Part shown: positions 54,644-64,000 of the stretch, in pieces
Layout: each line of letters opens with the position of its first letter
How positions within the stretch are numbered: the stretch's first letter is position 1
From: Leidyana gryllorum EB-2025a
Taxonomy: Eukaryota; Apicomplexa
NCBI GenBank assembly: GCA_048772705.1
Contig: JBLWGC010000002.1
Span: 124,001-188,000, forward strand
Reading direction: 5' to 3'
DNA length: 64,000 bases
Notes under the pieces: generated by a model
What the model was told of the DNA's origin: nothing
The model's database searches: none
What the model saw: only the letters and a program-made list of their open reading frames with translations
Translations under genes and position numbers: made by a program

Positions 54644-54940
54644 GCGAACGACCAGAGTGACTTCTGGACTGTTCTGAAGGGTTTTATAACCTTGACTGTG
54701 TCGAGCAAACCACTACTACCCCGTACCAACCACAGTAGCTCCTACCGAGCCGGCAACGACCGCTGCTGCCACTCAGCCCACCGGACAGTCAGCGCCGTTG
54801 GCACCACTCAGCTGCTTCCTTCGGGCACGGACGAGTGAGAGAAACCCACTATTTGCGACGAAGATGTCTTGATCATAATCGGGTTTGAACCCGCTCATCT
54901 CAACGTTGTTGTCAATGGGCGCCAAATCGCCGAGCTTTGG
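54644..54940 (+). pseudogene. Decayed 3' fragment of the vWA gene (unit 3/4 junction)
   Basis: Identical by eye to the fragment 2716 bp upstream, with the same deletions and lost stop. It is part of the repeated unit. Confidence 0.88.
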
Positions 54941-55325
54941 ATGTGCACTACCATGTTGCGAATCTGATCGTATTATCAGCTACTTTACCATCCATTATCG
55001 TCATCAATGAGACCTAAGTACTACTTTATCGTTGCCGCACACGTTCGCAAACTAAGCAGACACACGGTTTCAGCACACACGCACACCAAACAGGACTGTT
55101 GGTACAGCCAAACGACTTCTTTTGGCTTTATACCACACAGATTCACCTCATGTCAGCCCCTCAAGTTCATTTCGGGAGTTTGGAAGAGGTATGGCTGACC
55201 GATGAATTAAGAATTTAATGGATTGATCTATCAAATCTTATTGATTGATTATTGGGGCAGATCGTAGAGATGGGTGAACGTATCAGTAGGGAAACCTTGG
55301 AACTAGAAGTGGAACCGAAGTGCCG

Positions 55326-57204
55326 ATGATGATGATGAACACATCAGTGCTTGGAGCTATTTCTATCTTCATGAGCGCCACCGCCGAAGGCAACACTATT
55401 GTTATGCCGTACATGGACTATGAAATCGTATTCGAGAACCTCGAGAATGTCGTCCGCCCTACAGCTCAAACACACGTACAACCTAAAGTCTTTCCTGGTA
55501 CGCACAAATCTATGTTCCACACACCACTCTTTCAACTTACAGGAAACCTCAAAATACGTGATCGTACATCCCATATGTCCTTCAGTCTCCCCCTGGAGAC
55601 AGAGATGACGCTATTACGTCGTTTGACCAATCAACCTCTTTTGGTCGTTGGATCGTACGAAGATGCCGACTTGGCCGCTTGGCCCGAGCAAAATATAGTT
55701 GAAGAATGTAAGTTTGTCTAACAGGACATGTTCCCATGCTACGATCAGTGGAGGAAAATGCTGTGCTGCCTGTCGAATCTCAAGGCGAAGAGCAGTTGGA
55801 TGGATTCGCTTTTGCAGGAAATGTTGTGCTCCCCGTCACCCCGGACGAAGAGCAGTTGGATGGATTCGCTGTTGAGGAAATCGCTTTTTTGCCGGCCGAA
55901 TCAATTGCTGAGGAGGAGGAAATCAATGAACCCGCTGACGAGTTGGTTGAAGATGAGAAGTTCAACGGGTTCGCTGTTGAAGCCGATGCTCTCACCCTGG
56001 AATCCGACGCGGAGGAGCAATTGGACGGATTCGTTGTCGCAGAAAATGCTGCTGGAGCCATCGAAGCCAGCAGCGAGGAGGAGGTGAATGGATCGATTGT
56101 TGAACAGAATATTGTACTACCGATCGGATCGGACGAAGAGCATCTGGACGGTTTTGCTGTTCTTGTGGAGTCCAACGAGGGAGAGCAGTTGGACGAAATC
56201 GCTTATGAGGAGGAGGCTGTCGTTTCAGTCGAGTCAAACGACGACGACGAAGCCCAGTTGGATGGGTTCTCGGTTGAGGAACCCGCGAACGCTGCGGTAC
56301 AGAAGATACCCAGCGACATCGAAAGCAGTGATGGTGAGGAAGATCAGCCGTTACACGCAATATCCCGTCCTTTTTCAGTCGACACCTTTGAAGCTCCTTT
56401 GTTAGACATCATTGCTGATGCTGAACCCACTGCATCAGAAGAAACAGTTAGTGGTCAGTCCGCCCTCTCCGACACCGAAGGTAGGCACGCGCAGTTTCTT
56501 CGAATTCAACATCGTGCAGAAGTAGTTGGGGCACAGAACTCCGACCACGATGCAGAAAGCGCTGCCAAAGAGCCGCAGCCTGAATGTGAGTGTAGCCGTG
56601 GAATGCAGTGTCAGACAGCAGATTCTTTCAGTCCCGCGCCGCGACATTGTAGTCCAAACTTCCCCAGAAATCTCGCAGTATCTGCCGCTCATCCTGAATG
56701 GTCAGAGCGCTCATGGAAGTACCGATGAGTCGATGGAAGTGTCAATTGGTGAGTGGGCTGTCGGATTGATCAGTGAATATTGAATCCGCAGTGACCGAAG
56801 TGGTGGAGGAACTTGAGGCCGTTGAGGCGGAGAAGAATAGAGTACCGGGCTCTTTGATTTTATGGCCTGAGTCCATTCCGAAGGGTCCCGCGCTCACCAC
56901 CAATCATCTTCGATCTGCCCATGACGAAGCCGCTCGTCACGGAAGGAGTCTGATGGGGAGCTGGGCAGACTATCTGGCCGGCCTTGTACCCACTTGGGAC
57001 GAATTGAAGTTTACGTTCCTTGGAATCTCTGATCTTGGATACAGCCCGGATTTTATGGATGAAGGATTCCTGAGATCAGTGCATCGCTTCCTCAGAGATG
57101 GCGGTTTCACTGCGCACGCAATTACTGTGAGCGTGGCACTGATCAGTATTGTCGGTGTGTCCCTTTTGACTGTACGTGCCCGTCATCCCAGCGAGCAGCT
57201 GTAG
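55326..57204 (+). CDS. Array membrane protein, copy 4
   Basis: Same structure and length as copy 2 and apparently identical to it at every diagnostic site (SALSDTEGRHAQFL, AEVVGAQ with GTAGTTGGG, EEPANAAVQK). Signal peptide, acidic repeats, SLMGSWADYLAGLVPTWDEL and the terminal helix are all present. Splice sites are intact. The near identity of a 2.7-kb unit to one two places upstream points to very recent duplication, or to an assembly that repeated a read. Confidence 0.75.
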
Positions 57205-57359
57205 TGACAGGTGTGTCCCTTTTGACTGTACGTGCCTGTCATCCCAGCGAGCAGCTGTAGTGACATCAACTGACGTTCATAAAGTGTGTGTATATTTAAT
57301 AATTTCGACTCCGAACGAAGTAGTTAAACACCTTCGAACACATTGTCAATACCCTCATT

Positions 57360-57656
57360 GCGAACGACCAGAGTGACTTCTGGACTGTTCTGAAGGGTTT
57401 TATAACCTTGACTGTGTCGAGCAAACCACTACTACCCCGTACCAACCACAGTAGCTCCTACCGAGCCGGCAACGACCGCTGCTGCCACTCAGCCCACCGG
57501 ACAGTCAGCGCCGTTGGCACCACTCAGCTGCTTCCTTCGGGCACGGACGAGTGAGAGAAACCCACTATTTGCGACGAAGATGTCTTGATCATAATCGGGT
57601 TTGAACCCGCTCATCTCAACGTTGTTGTCAATGGGCGCCAAATCGCCGAGCTTTGG
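57360..57656 (+). pseudogene. Decayed 3' fragment of the vWA gene (unit 4/5 junction)
   Basis: Same fragment and lesions as in the preceding units; no extra changes noticed. Confidence 0.88.
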
Positions 57657-58041
57657 ATGTGCACTACCATGTTGCGAATCTGATCGTATTATCAGCTACT
57701 TTACCATCCATTATCGTCATCAATGAGACCTAAGTACTACTTTATCGTTGCCGCACACGTTCGCAAACTAAGCAGACACACGGTTTCAGCACACACGCAC
57801 ACCAAACAGGACTGTTGGTACAGCCAAACGACTTCTTTTGGCTTTATACCACACAGATTCACCTCATGTCAGCCCCTCAAGTTCATTTCGGGAGTTTGGA
57901 AGAGGTATGGCTGACCGATGAATTAAGAATTTAATGGATTGATCTATCAAATCTTATTGATTGATTATTGGGGCAGATCGTAGAGATGGGTGAACGTATC
58001 AGTAGGGAAACCTTGGAACTAGAAGTGGAACCGAAGTGCCG

Positions 58042-59907
58042 ATGATGATGATGAACACATCAGTGCTTGGAGCTATTTCTATCTTCATGAGCGCCACCGC
58101 CGAAGGCAACACTATTGTTATGCCGTACATGGACTATGAAATCGTATTCGAGAACCTCGAGAATGTCGTCCGCCCTACAGCTCAAACACACGTACAACCT
58201 AAAGTCTTTCCTGGTACGCACAAATCTATGTTCCACACACCACTCTTTCAACTTACAGGAAACCTCAAAATACGTGATCGTACATCCCATATGTCCTTCA
58301 GTCTCCCCCTGGAGACAGAGATGACGCTATTACGTCGTTTGACCAATCAACCTCTTTTGGTCGTTGGATCGTACGAAGATGCCGACTTGGCCGCTTGGCC
58401 CGAGCAAAATATAGTTGAAGAATGTAAGTTTGTCTAACAGGACATGTTCCCATGCTACGATCAGTGGAGGAAAATGCTGTGCTGCCTGTCGAATCTCAAG
58501 GCGAAGAGCAGTTGGATGGATTCGCTTTTGCAGGAAATGTTGTGCTCCCCGTCACCCCGGACGAAGAGCAGTTGGATGGATTCGCTGTTGAGGAAATCGC
58601 TTTTTTGCCGGCCGAATCAATTGCTGAGGAGGAGGAAATCAATGAACCCGCTGACGAGTTGGTCGAAGATGAGAAGTTCAACGGGTTCGCTGTTGAAGCC
58701 GATGCTCTCACCCTGGAATCCGACGCGGAGGAGCAATTGGACGGATTCGTTGTCGCAGAAAATGCTGCTGAAGCCATCGAAGCCAGCAGCGAGGAGGAGG
58801 TGAATGGATCGATTGTTGAACAGAATATTGTACTACCGATCGGATCGGACGAAGAGCATCTGGACGGTTTTGCTGTTCTTGTGGAGTCCAACGAGGGGGA
58901 GCAGTTGGACGAAATCGCTGATGAGGAGGAGGCTATCGTTTCAGTCGAGTCAAACGACGACGACGAAGCCCAGTTGGATGGGTTCTCGGTTGAGGAACCC
59001 GTGAACGCTGCGGTAGAGAAGATACCCAGCGACATCGAAAGCAGTGATGGTGAGGAGGATCAGCCGTTACACGCAATATCCCGTCCTTTTTCAGTCGACA
59101 CCTTTGAAGCTCCTTTGTTAGACATCATTGCTGATGCTGAACCCACTGCATCAGAAGAAACAGTTAGTGGTCAGTCCGCCCTCATCGACAGCGAAGGTAG
59201 GCACGCGCAGTTTCTTCGAATTCAACATCGCGCAGAAGTCGTTGGGGCACAGAACTCCGACCACGATGCAGAAAGCGCTGCCAAAGAGCCGCAGCCTGAA
59301 TGTGAGTGTAGCCGTGGAATGCACTGTCAGACAGCAGATTCTTTCAGTCCCGCGCCGTCACACCGACATTATATTCCAAACTTCTCCAGAAATCTCGCAC
59401 TACCTGCCGCTCATCCCGAATGGTCAGCGCGCTCATGGAAGTACCGATGGGTCGATGGAAGTGTCAGTTGATAAGTGGGTTGTCGCCGCAGTGACCGAAG
59501 TGGTGGAGGCACTTGAGGCCGTTGAGGCGGAGAAGAATAGAGTACCGGTGGTTTCTGAGATTGTGTTCCCCGAGCCCATTCCGAAGGGCCCCGCGCTCAC
59601 CATCAATCATCTTCGATCTGCCCGTGACGAAGTCGCTCGTCACGAAAGGAGTCTGATGGGGAGCTGGGCAGACTATCTGGCCGGCCTTGTACCCACTTGG
59701 GACGAATTGAAGTCCACGTTCCTTGGAATCTCTGATCTCGAATACAGCCCGGATGCTATGGATGGAGGATTCCTGAGATCAGCGAGTCGTTTCCTCAGAA
59801 ATGGCGGTTTCACTCAGAACGTAATTATTTTGAGTGTGGCAGTGATCAGTGTTGCCGGTGTGTCCCTTTTGACTGTACGTGCCTGTCATGCCAGCGAGCA
59901 GCTGTAG
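58042..59907 (+). CDS. Array membrane protein, copy 5 (divergent, one intron converted to coding)
   Basis: The most diverged copy. The 5' part matches copies 2-4 (with AEAIEAS for AGAIEAS and EEPVNAAVEK). The 3' part has many substitutions, e.g. PRRHTDIIFQ, VVSEIVFPEPIP, LEYSPDAMDGG and the helix VIILSVAVISVAGVSLLTVR. The last intron of the other copies (43 nt) is here only 21 nt (59471-59491), its GT donor reads AT, and it is read in frame as part of VSVDKWVVAAVTEV. The other two forced introns are kept, so the protein is complete. Selection to keep the frame is suggested by conserved SLMGSWADYLAGLVPTWDEL. Confidence 0.75.
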
Positions 59908-60062
59908 TGACAGGTGTGTCCCTTTTGACTGTACGTGCCTGTCATCCCAGCGAGCAGCTGTAGTGACATCAACTGACGTTCATAAAGTGTGTGTATATTT
60001 AATAATTTCGACTCCGAACGAAGTAGTTAAACACGTTCGAACACATTGTCAATATCCTCATT

Positions 60063-60373
60063 GCGAACGACCAGAGTGATTTCTGGACTGTTCTGGAGGG
60101 TTTTATCGCTTAAATCGAGAACCTTGAGTGTGTCGAGCACACCACTACTACCCCCGTACCAACCACAGTAGCTCCCACCGAGCCGGCAACGACCGCTGCT
60201 GCCACTCAGCCCACCGGACAGTCAGCGCCGTTGGCACCACTCAGCTGCTTCCTTCGGGCACGGACGAGTGAGAGAAACCCACTATTTGCGACGAAGATGT
60301 CTTAATCATAATCGGGTTTGAACCCGCTCATCTCAACGTTGTTGTCAATGGGCGCCAAATCGCCGAGCTTTGG
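60063..60373 (+). pseudogene. Decayed 3' fragment of the vWA gene, least decayed copy (unit 5/6 junction)
   Basis: Compared with the other fragments it keeps extra parent sequence: AAATCGAGAACCTTGAGTGT corresponds to the IENLECV codons of the vWA gene, which the others have lost. It still has the stalk deletion, the TGA after GGCACGGACGAG and the lost terminal stop. It is therefore closer to the ancestral unit, in line with the divergence of copy 5. Confidence 0.88.
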
Positions 60374-60758
60374 ATGTGCACTACCATGTTGCGAATCTGA
60401 TCGTATTATCAGCTACTTTACCATCCATTATCGTCATCAATGAGACCTAAGTACTACTTTATCGTTGCCGCACACGTTCGCAAACTAAGCAGACACACGG
60501 TTTCAGCACATACGCACACCAAACAGGACTGTTGGTACAGCCAAACGACTTCTTTTGGCTTTATACCACACAGATTCACCTCATGTCAGCCCCTCAAGTT
60601 CATTTCGGGAGTTTGGAAGAGGTATGGCTGACCGATGAATTAAGAATTTAATGGATTGATCTATCAAATCTTATTGATTGATTATTGGGGCAGATCGTAG
60701 AGATGGGTGAACGTATCAGTAGGGAAACCTTGGAACTAGAAGTGGAACCGAAGTGCCG

Positions 60759-62697
60759 ATGATGATGATGAACACATCAGTGCTTGGAGCTATTTCTATC
60801 TTCATGAGCGCCACCGCCGAAGGCAACACTATTGTTATGCCGTACATGGACTATGAAATCGTATTCGAGAACCTCGAGAATGTTGTCCGCCCTACAGCTC
60901 AAACACACGTACAACCTAAAGTCTTTCCTGGTACGTACAAATCTACATTCCACACACCACTCTTTCAACTTACAGGAAACCTCAAAATACGTGATCGTAC
61001 ATCCCATATGTCCTTCAGTCTCCCCCTGGAGACAGAGATGACGCTATTACGTCGTTTGACCAATCAACCTCTTTTGGTCGTTGGATCGTACGAAGATGCC
61101 GACTTGGCCGCTTGGCCCGAGCAAAATATAGTTGAAGAATGTAAGTTTGTCTAACAGGACATGTTCCCATGCTACGATCAGTGGAGGAAAATGCTGTGCT
61201 GCCTGTCGAATCTCAAGGCGAAGAGCAGTTGGATGGATTCGCTGATGAAGAAAATGTTCTGCTCGCCGTCACCCCGGACGAAGAGCAGTTGGATGTATTC
61301 GCTGATGCAGGAAATGTTGTGCTCCCCGTCACCCCGGACGAAGAGCAGTTGGATGGATTCGCTGTTGAGGAAATCGCTTTTTTGCCGGCCGAATCAATTG
61401 CTGAGGAGGAGGAAATCAATGAACCCGCTGACGAGTTGGTCGAAGATGAGAAGTTCAACGGGTTCGCTGTTGAAGCCGATGCTCTCACCCTGGAATCCGA
61501 CGCGGAGGAGCAATTGGACGGATTCGTTGTCGCAGAAAATGCTGCTGGAGCCATCGAAGCCAGCAGCGAGGAGGAGGTGAATGGATCGATTGTTGAACAG
61601 AATATTGTACTACCGATCGGATCGGACGAAGAGCATCTGGACGGTTTTGCTGTTCTTGTGGAGTCCAACGAGGGAGAGCAGTTGGACGAAATCGCTTATG
61701 AGGAGGAGGCTGTCGTTTCAGTCGAGTCAAACGACGACGACGAAGCCCAGTTGGATGGGTTCTCGGTTGAGGAACCCGCGAACGCTGCGGTACAGAAGAT
61801 ACCCAGCGACATCGAAAGCAGTGATGGTGAGGAAGATCAGCCGTTACACGCAATATCCCGTCCTTTTTCAGTCGACACCTTTGAAGCTCCTTTGTTAGAC
61901 ATCATTGCTGATGCTGAACCCACTGCATCAGAAGAAACAGTTAGTGGTCAGTCCGCCCTCATCGACACCGAAGGTAGGCACGCGCAGTTTCTTCGAATTC
62001 AACATCGTGCAGAAGTAGTTGGGGCACAGAACTCCGACCACGATGCAGAAAGCGCTGCCAAAGAGCCGCAGCCTGAATGTGAGTGTAGCCGTGGAATGCA
62101 GTGTCAGACAGCAGATTCTTTCAGTCCCGCGCCGCGACATTGTAGTCCAAACTTCCCCAGAAATCTCGCAGTATCTGCCGCTCATCCTGAATGGTCAGAG
62201 CGCTCATGGAAGTACCGATGAGTCGATGGAAGTGTCAATTGGTGAGTGGGCTGTCGGATTGATCAGTGAATATTGAATCCGCAGTGACCGAAGTGGTGGA
62301 GGAACTTGAGGCCGTTGAGGCGGAGAAGAATAGAGTACCGGGCTCTTTGATTTTATGGCCTGAGTCCATTCCGAAGGGTCCCGCGCTCACCACCAATCAT
62401 CTTCGATCTGCCCATGACGAAGCCGCTCGTCACGGAAGGAGTCTGATGGGGAGCTGGGCAGACTATCTGGCCGGCCTTGTACCCACTTGGGACGAATTGA
62501 AGTTTACGTTCCTTGGAATCTCTGATCTTGGATACAGCCCGGATTTTATGGATGAAGGATTCCTGAGATCAGTGCATCGCTTCCTCAGAGATGGCGGTTT
62601 CACTGCGCACGCAATTACTGTGAGCGTGGCACTGATCAGTATTGTCGGTGTGTCCCTTTTGACTGTACGTGCCCGTCATCCCAGCGAGCAGCTGTAG
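60759..62697 (+). CDS. Array membrane protein, copy 6 (longest acidic repeat)
   Basis: Same structure as copy 2 but 60 bp longer because of an additional acidic repeat (EENVLLAVTPDEEQLDVFAD). Exon 1 and the first candidate intron carry changes shared only with copy 7 (TYKSTFHT for THKSMFHT). The 3' half matches copies 2 and 4 except SALIDTEGRHAQFL. The three forced introns and the terminal helix are intact. The protein is about 20 residues longer than copy 2. Confidence 0.75.
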
Positions 62698-62852
62698 TGA
62701 CAGGTGTGTCCCTTTTGACTGTACGTGCCTGTCATCCCAGCGAGCAGCTGTAGTGACATCAACTGACGTTCATAAAGTGTGTGTATATTTAATAATTTCG
62801 ACTCCGAACGAAGTAGTTAAACACCTTCGAACACATTGTCAATACCCTCATT

Positions 62853-63149
62853 GCGAACGACCAGAGTGACTTCTGGACTGTTCTGAAGGGTTTTATAACC
62901 TTGACTGTGTCGAGCAAACCACTACTACCCCGTACCAACCACAGTAGCTCCTACCGAGCCGGCAACGACCGCTGCTGCCACTCAGCCCACCGGACAGTCA
63001 GCGCCGTTGGCACCACTCAGCTGCTTCCTTCGGGCACGGACGAGTGAGAGAAACCCACTATTTGCGACGAAGATGTCTTAATCATAATCGGGTTTGAACC
63101 CGCTCATCTCAACGTTGTTGTCAATGGGCGCCAAATCGCCGAGCTTTGG
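62853..63149 (+). pseudogene. Decayed 3' fragment of the vWA gene (unit 6/7 junction)
   Basis: Same fragment type as in units 1-4, with the shorter, more decayed middle. One silent-type difference (GATGTCTTAATCATAATC) is shared with the fragment at 60063. Confidence 0.88.
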
Positions 63150-63534
63150 ATGTGCACTACCATGTTGCGAATCTGATCGTATTATCAGCTACTTTACCAT
63201 CCATTATCGTCATCAATGAGACCTACGTACTACTTTATCGTTGCCGCACACGTTCGCAAACTAAGCAGACACACGGTTTCAGCACATACGCACACCAAAC
63301 AGGACTGTTGGTACAGCCAAACGACTTCTTTTGGCTTTGTACCACACAGATTCACCTCATGTCAGCCCCTCAAGTTCATTTCGGGAGTTTGGAAGAAGTA
63401 TGGCTGACCGATGGATTAAGAATTTAATGGATTGATCTATCAAATCTTATTGATTGATTATTGGGGCAGATCGTAGAGATGGGTGAACGTATCAGTAGGG
63501 AAACCTTGGAACTAGAAGTGGAACCGAAGTGCCG

Positions 63535-64000
63535 ATGATGATGATGAACACATCAGTGCTTGGAGCTATTTCTATCTTCATGAGCGCCACCGCCGAAGGC
63601 AACACTATTGTTATGCCGTACATGGACTATGAAATCGTATTCGAGAACCTCGAGAATGTTGTCCGCCCTACAGCTCAAACACACGTACAACCTAAAGTCT
63701 TTCCTGGTACGTACAAATCTACATTCCACACACCACTCTTTCAACTTACAGGAAACCTCAAAATACGTGATCGTACATCCCATATGTCCTTCAGTCTCCC
63801 CCTGGAGACAGAGATGACGCTATTACGTCGTTTGACCAATCAACCTCTTTTGGTCGTTGGATCGTACGAAGATGCCGACTTGGCCGCTTGGCCCGAGCAA
63901 AATATAGTTGAAGAATGTAAGTTTGTCTAACAGGACATGTTCCCATGCTACGATCAGTGGAGGAAAATGCTGTGCTGCCTGTCGAATCTCAAGGCGAAGA
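63535..64000 (+). CDS. Array membrane protein, copy 7 (5' part only, cut by window end)
   Basis: ATG at 63535 (MMMMNTSVLG). Exon 1, the 45-nt candidate intron, exon 2 and the first forced intron (donor GTAAGT near 63917) are present, and the acidic repeat exon has just begun (EENAVLPVESQGEE) when the window ends. It shares the TYKSTFHT variant with copy 6. The array therefore continues beyond 64000. Confidence 0.75.

Larger units (their letters stand above)
46542..64000 (+). repeat. Tandem array of ~2.7-kb units (six complete, seventh cut by window end)
   Basis: The same block recurs head to tail. The spacings of the start codons of the encoded protein are 2653, 2716, 2716, 2716, 2717 and 2776 bp. 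Each unit consists of: (a) a piece homologous to the last ~310 bp of the vWA gene; (b) a spacer with a hairpin; (c) a leader; (d) a membrane-protein gene. Unit 1 begins inside the intact vWA gene, marking the ancestral duplication junction near 46542/49212. Units 2 and 4 look the same wherever I compared them, unit 3 nearly so, and unit 5 is the most diverged. Very recent amplification by unequal crossing-over is the simplest explanation. The array runs off the end of the window. Confidence 0.97.

Noticed and set aside
46542-64000. Array as a CRISPR, satellite or retroelement cluster
   Set aside because: Each unit holds an intron-bearing host-type gene under frame conservation; no short repeat-spacer pattern, reverse transcriptase or terminal repeats were seen.
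1-64000. Ciliate nuclear code
   Set aside because: TAA, TAG and TGA all terminate well-supported proteins (TAA at 256, TAG at 17982, TGA at 22511).
1-64000. tRNA or rRNA genes
   Set aside because: I scanned for cloverleaf hallmarks (GGTTCGA-type T arms with matching acceptor arms) and conserved rRNA cores and saw none I could support by eye.

Overview
Organism. This is nuclear DNA of a compact, intron-rich protist. Nearly every gene is interrupted by very short GT-AG introns (about 39-60 nt, a few 90-150 nt). TAA, TAG and TGA all act as stops, so the code is standard and this is not a typical ciliate. Neighbouring genes are often only 7-60 bp apart. Together with expanded ABCB transporters, a multi-C2 protein and a secreted integrin-like vWA protein, this best fits an alveolate such as Perkinsus. 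That assignment is inference from style, not a database match. Layout. 1-13.5 kb: the 3' tail of an unidentified plus-strand gene, then two minus-strand genes. One is a giant multi-C2 / TBC-like / EF-hand protein (256-11416). The other is a protein with a ZRANB3-type HNH nuclease domain but no helicase (11456-13525). 13.5-31.9 kb: four head-to-tail full-length ABCB (P-glycoprotein-type) transporter genes of 1,308-1,445 residues, separated by only 22, 58 and 97 bp. 31.9-45.3 kb: a dense run of housekeeping genes on both strands. These are a strictosidine-synthase-like/APMAP-type membrane protein, TBCCD1, KRI1 (with a ZZ zinc finger), a small tRNA-nucleotidyltransferase-like protein, a TAF8-like histone-fold protein, an Rpr2/Rpp21-type RNase P subunit, SF3A2, a CWF19L2/CwfJ-type protein and UTP7. 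Most act in splicing, rRNA or tRNA processing, or transcription. 45.3-64.0 kb: a secreted integrin-beta-like vWA protein, then at least seven tandem copies (the last cut by the window edge) of a ~2.7-kb unit. Each unit encodes a predicted type I membrane protein: signal peptide, acidic repeats with an EEQLDGF-like core, and a C-terminal membrane helix. Each unit also carries a decayed 3' fragment of the vWA gene, which shows how the array arose: the duplicated block began inside the vWA gene. How it fits together. The ABCB cluster and the membrane-protein array are the two lineage-specific expansions, one probably for export and one probably for the cell surface. The most unusual region is the 46.5-64 kb array. 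There the number of coding repeats varies between copies, one copy has converted an intron to coding sequence, one copy is a mosaic of others, and a strong hairpin is kept in every intergenic spacer. Gene structures were read by eye from splice consensus and reading frame. Exon totals that sum to whole codons are stated where checked.
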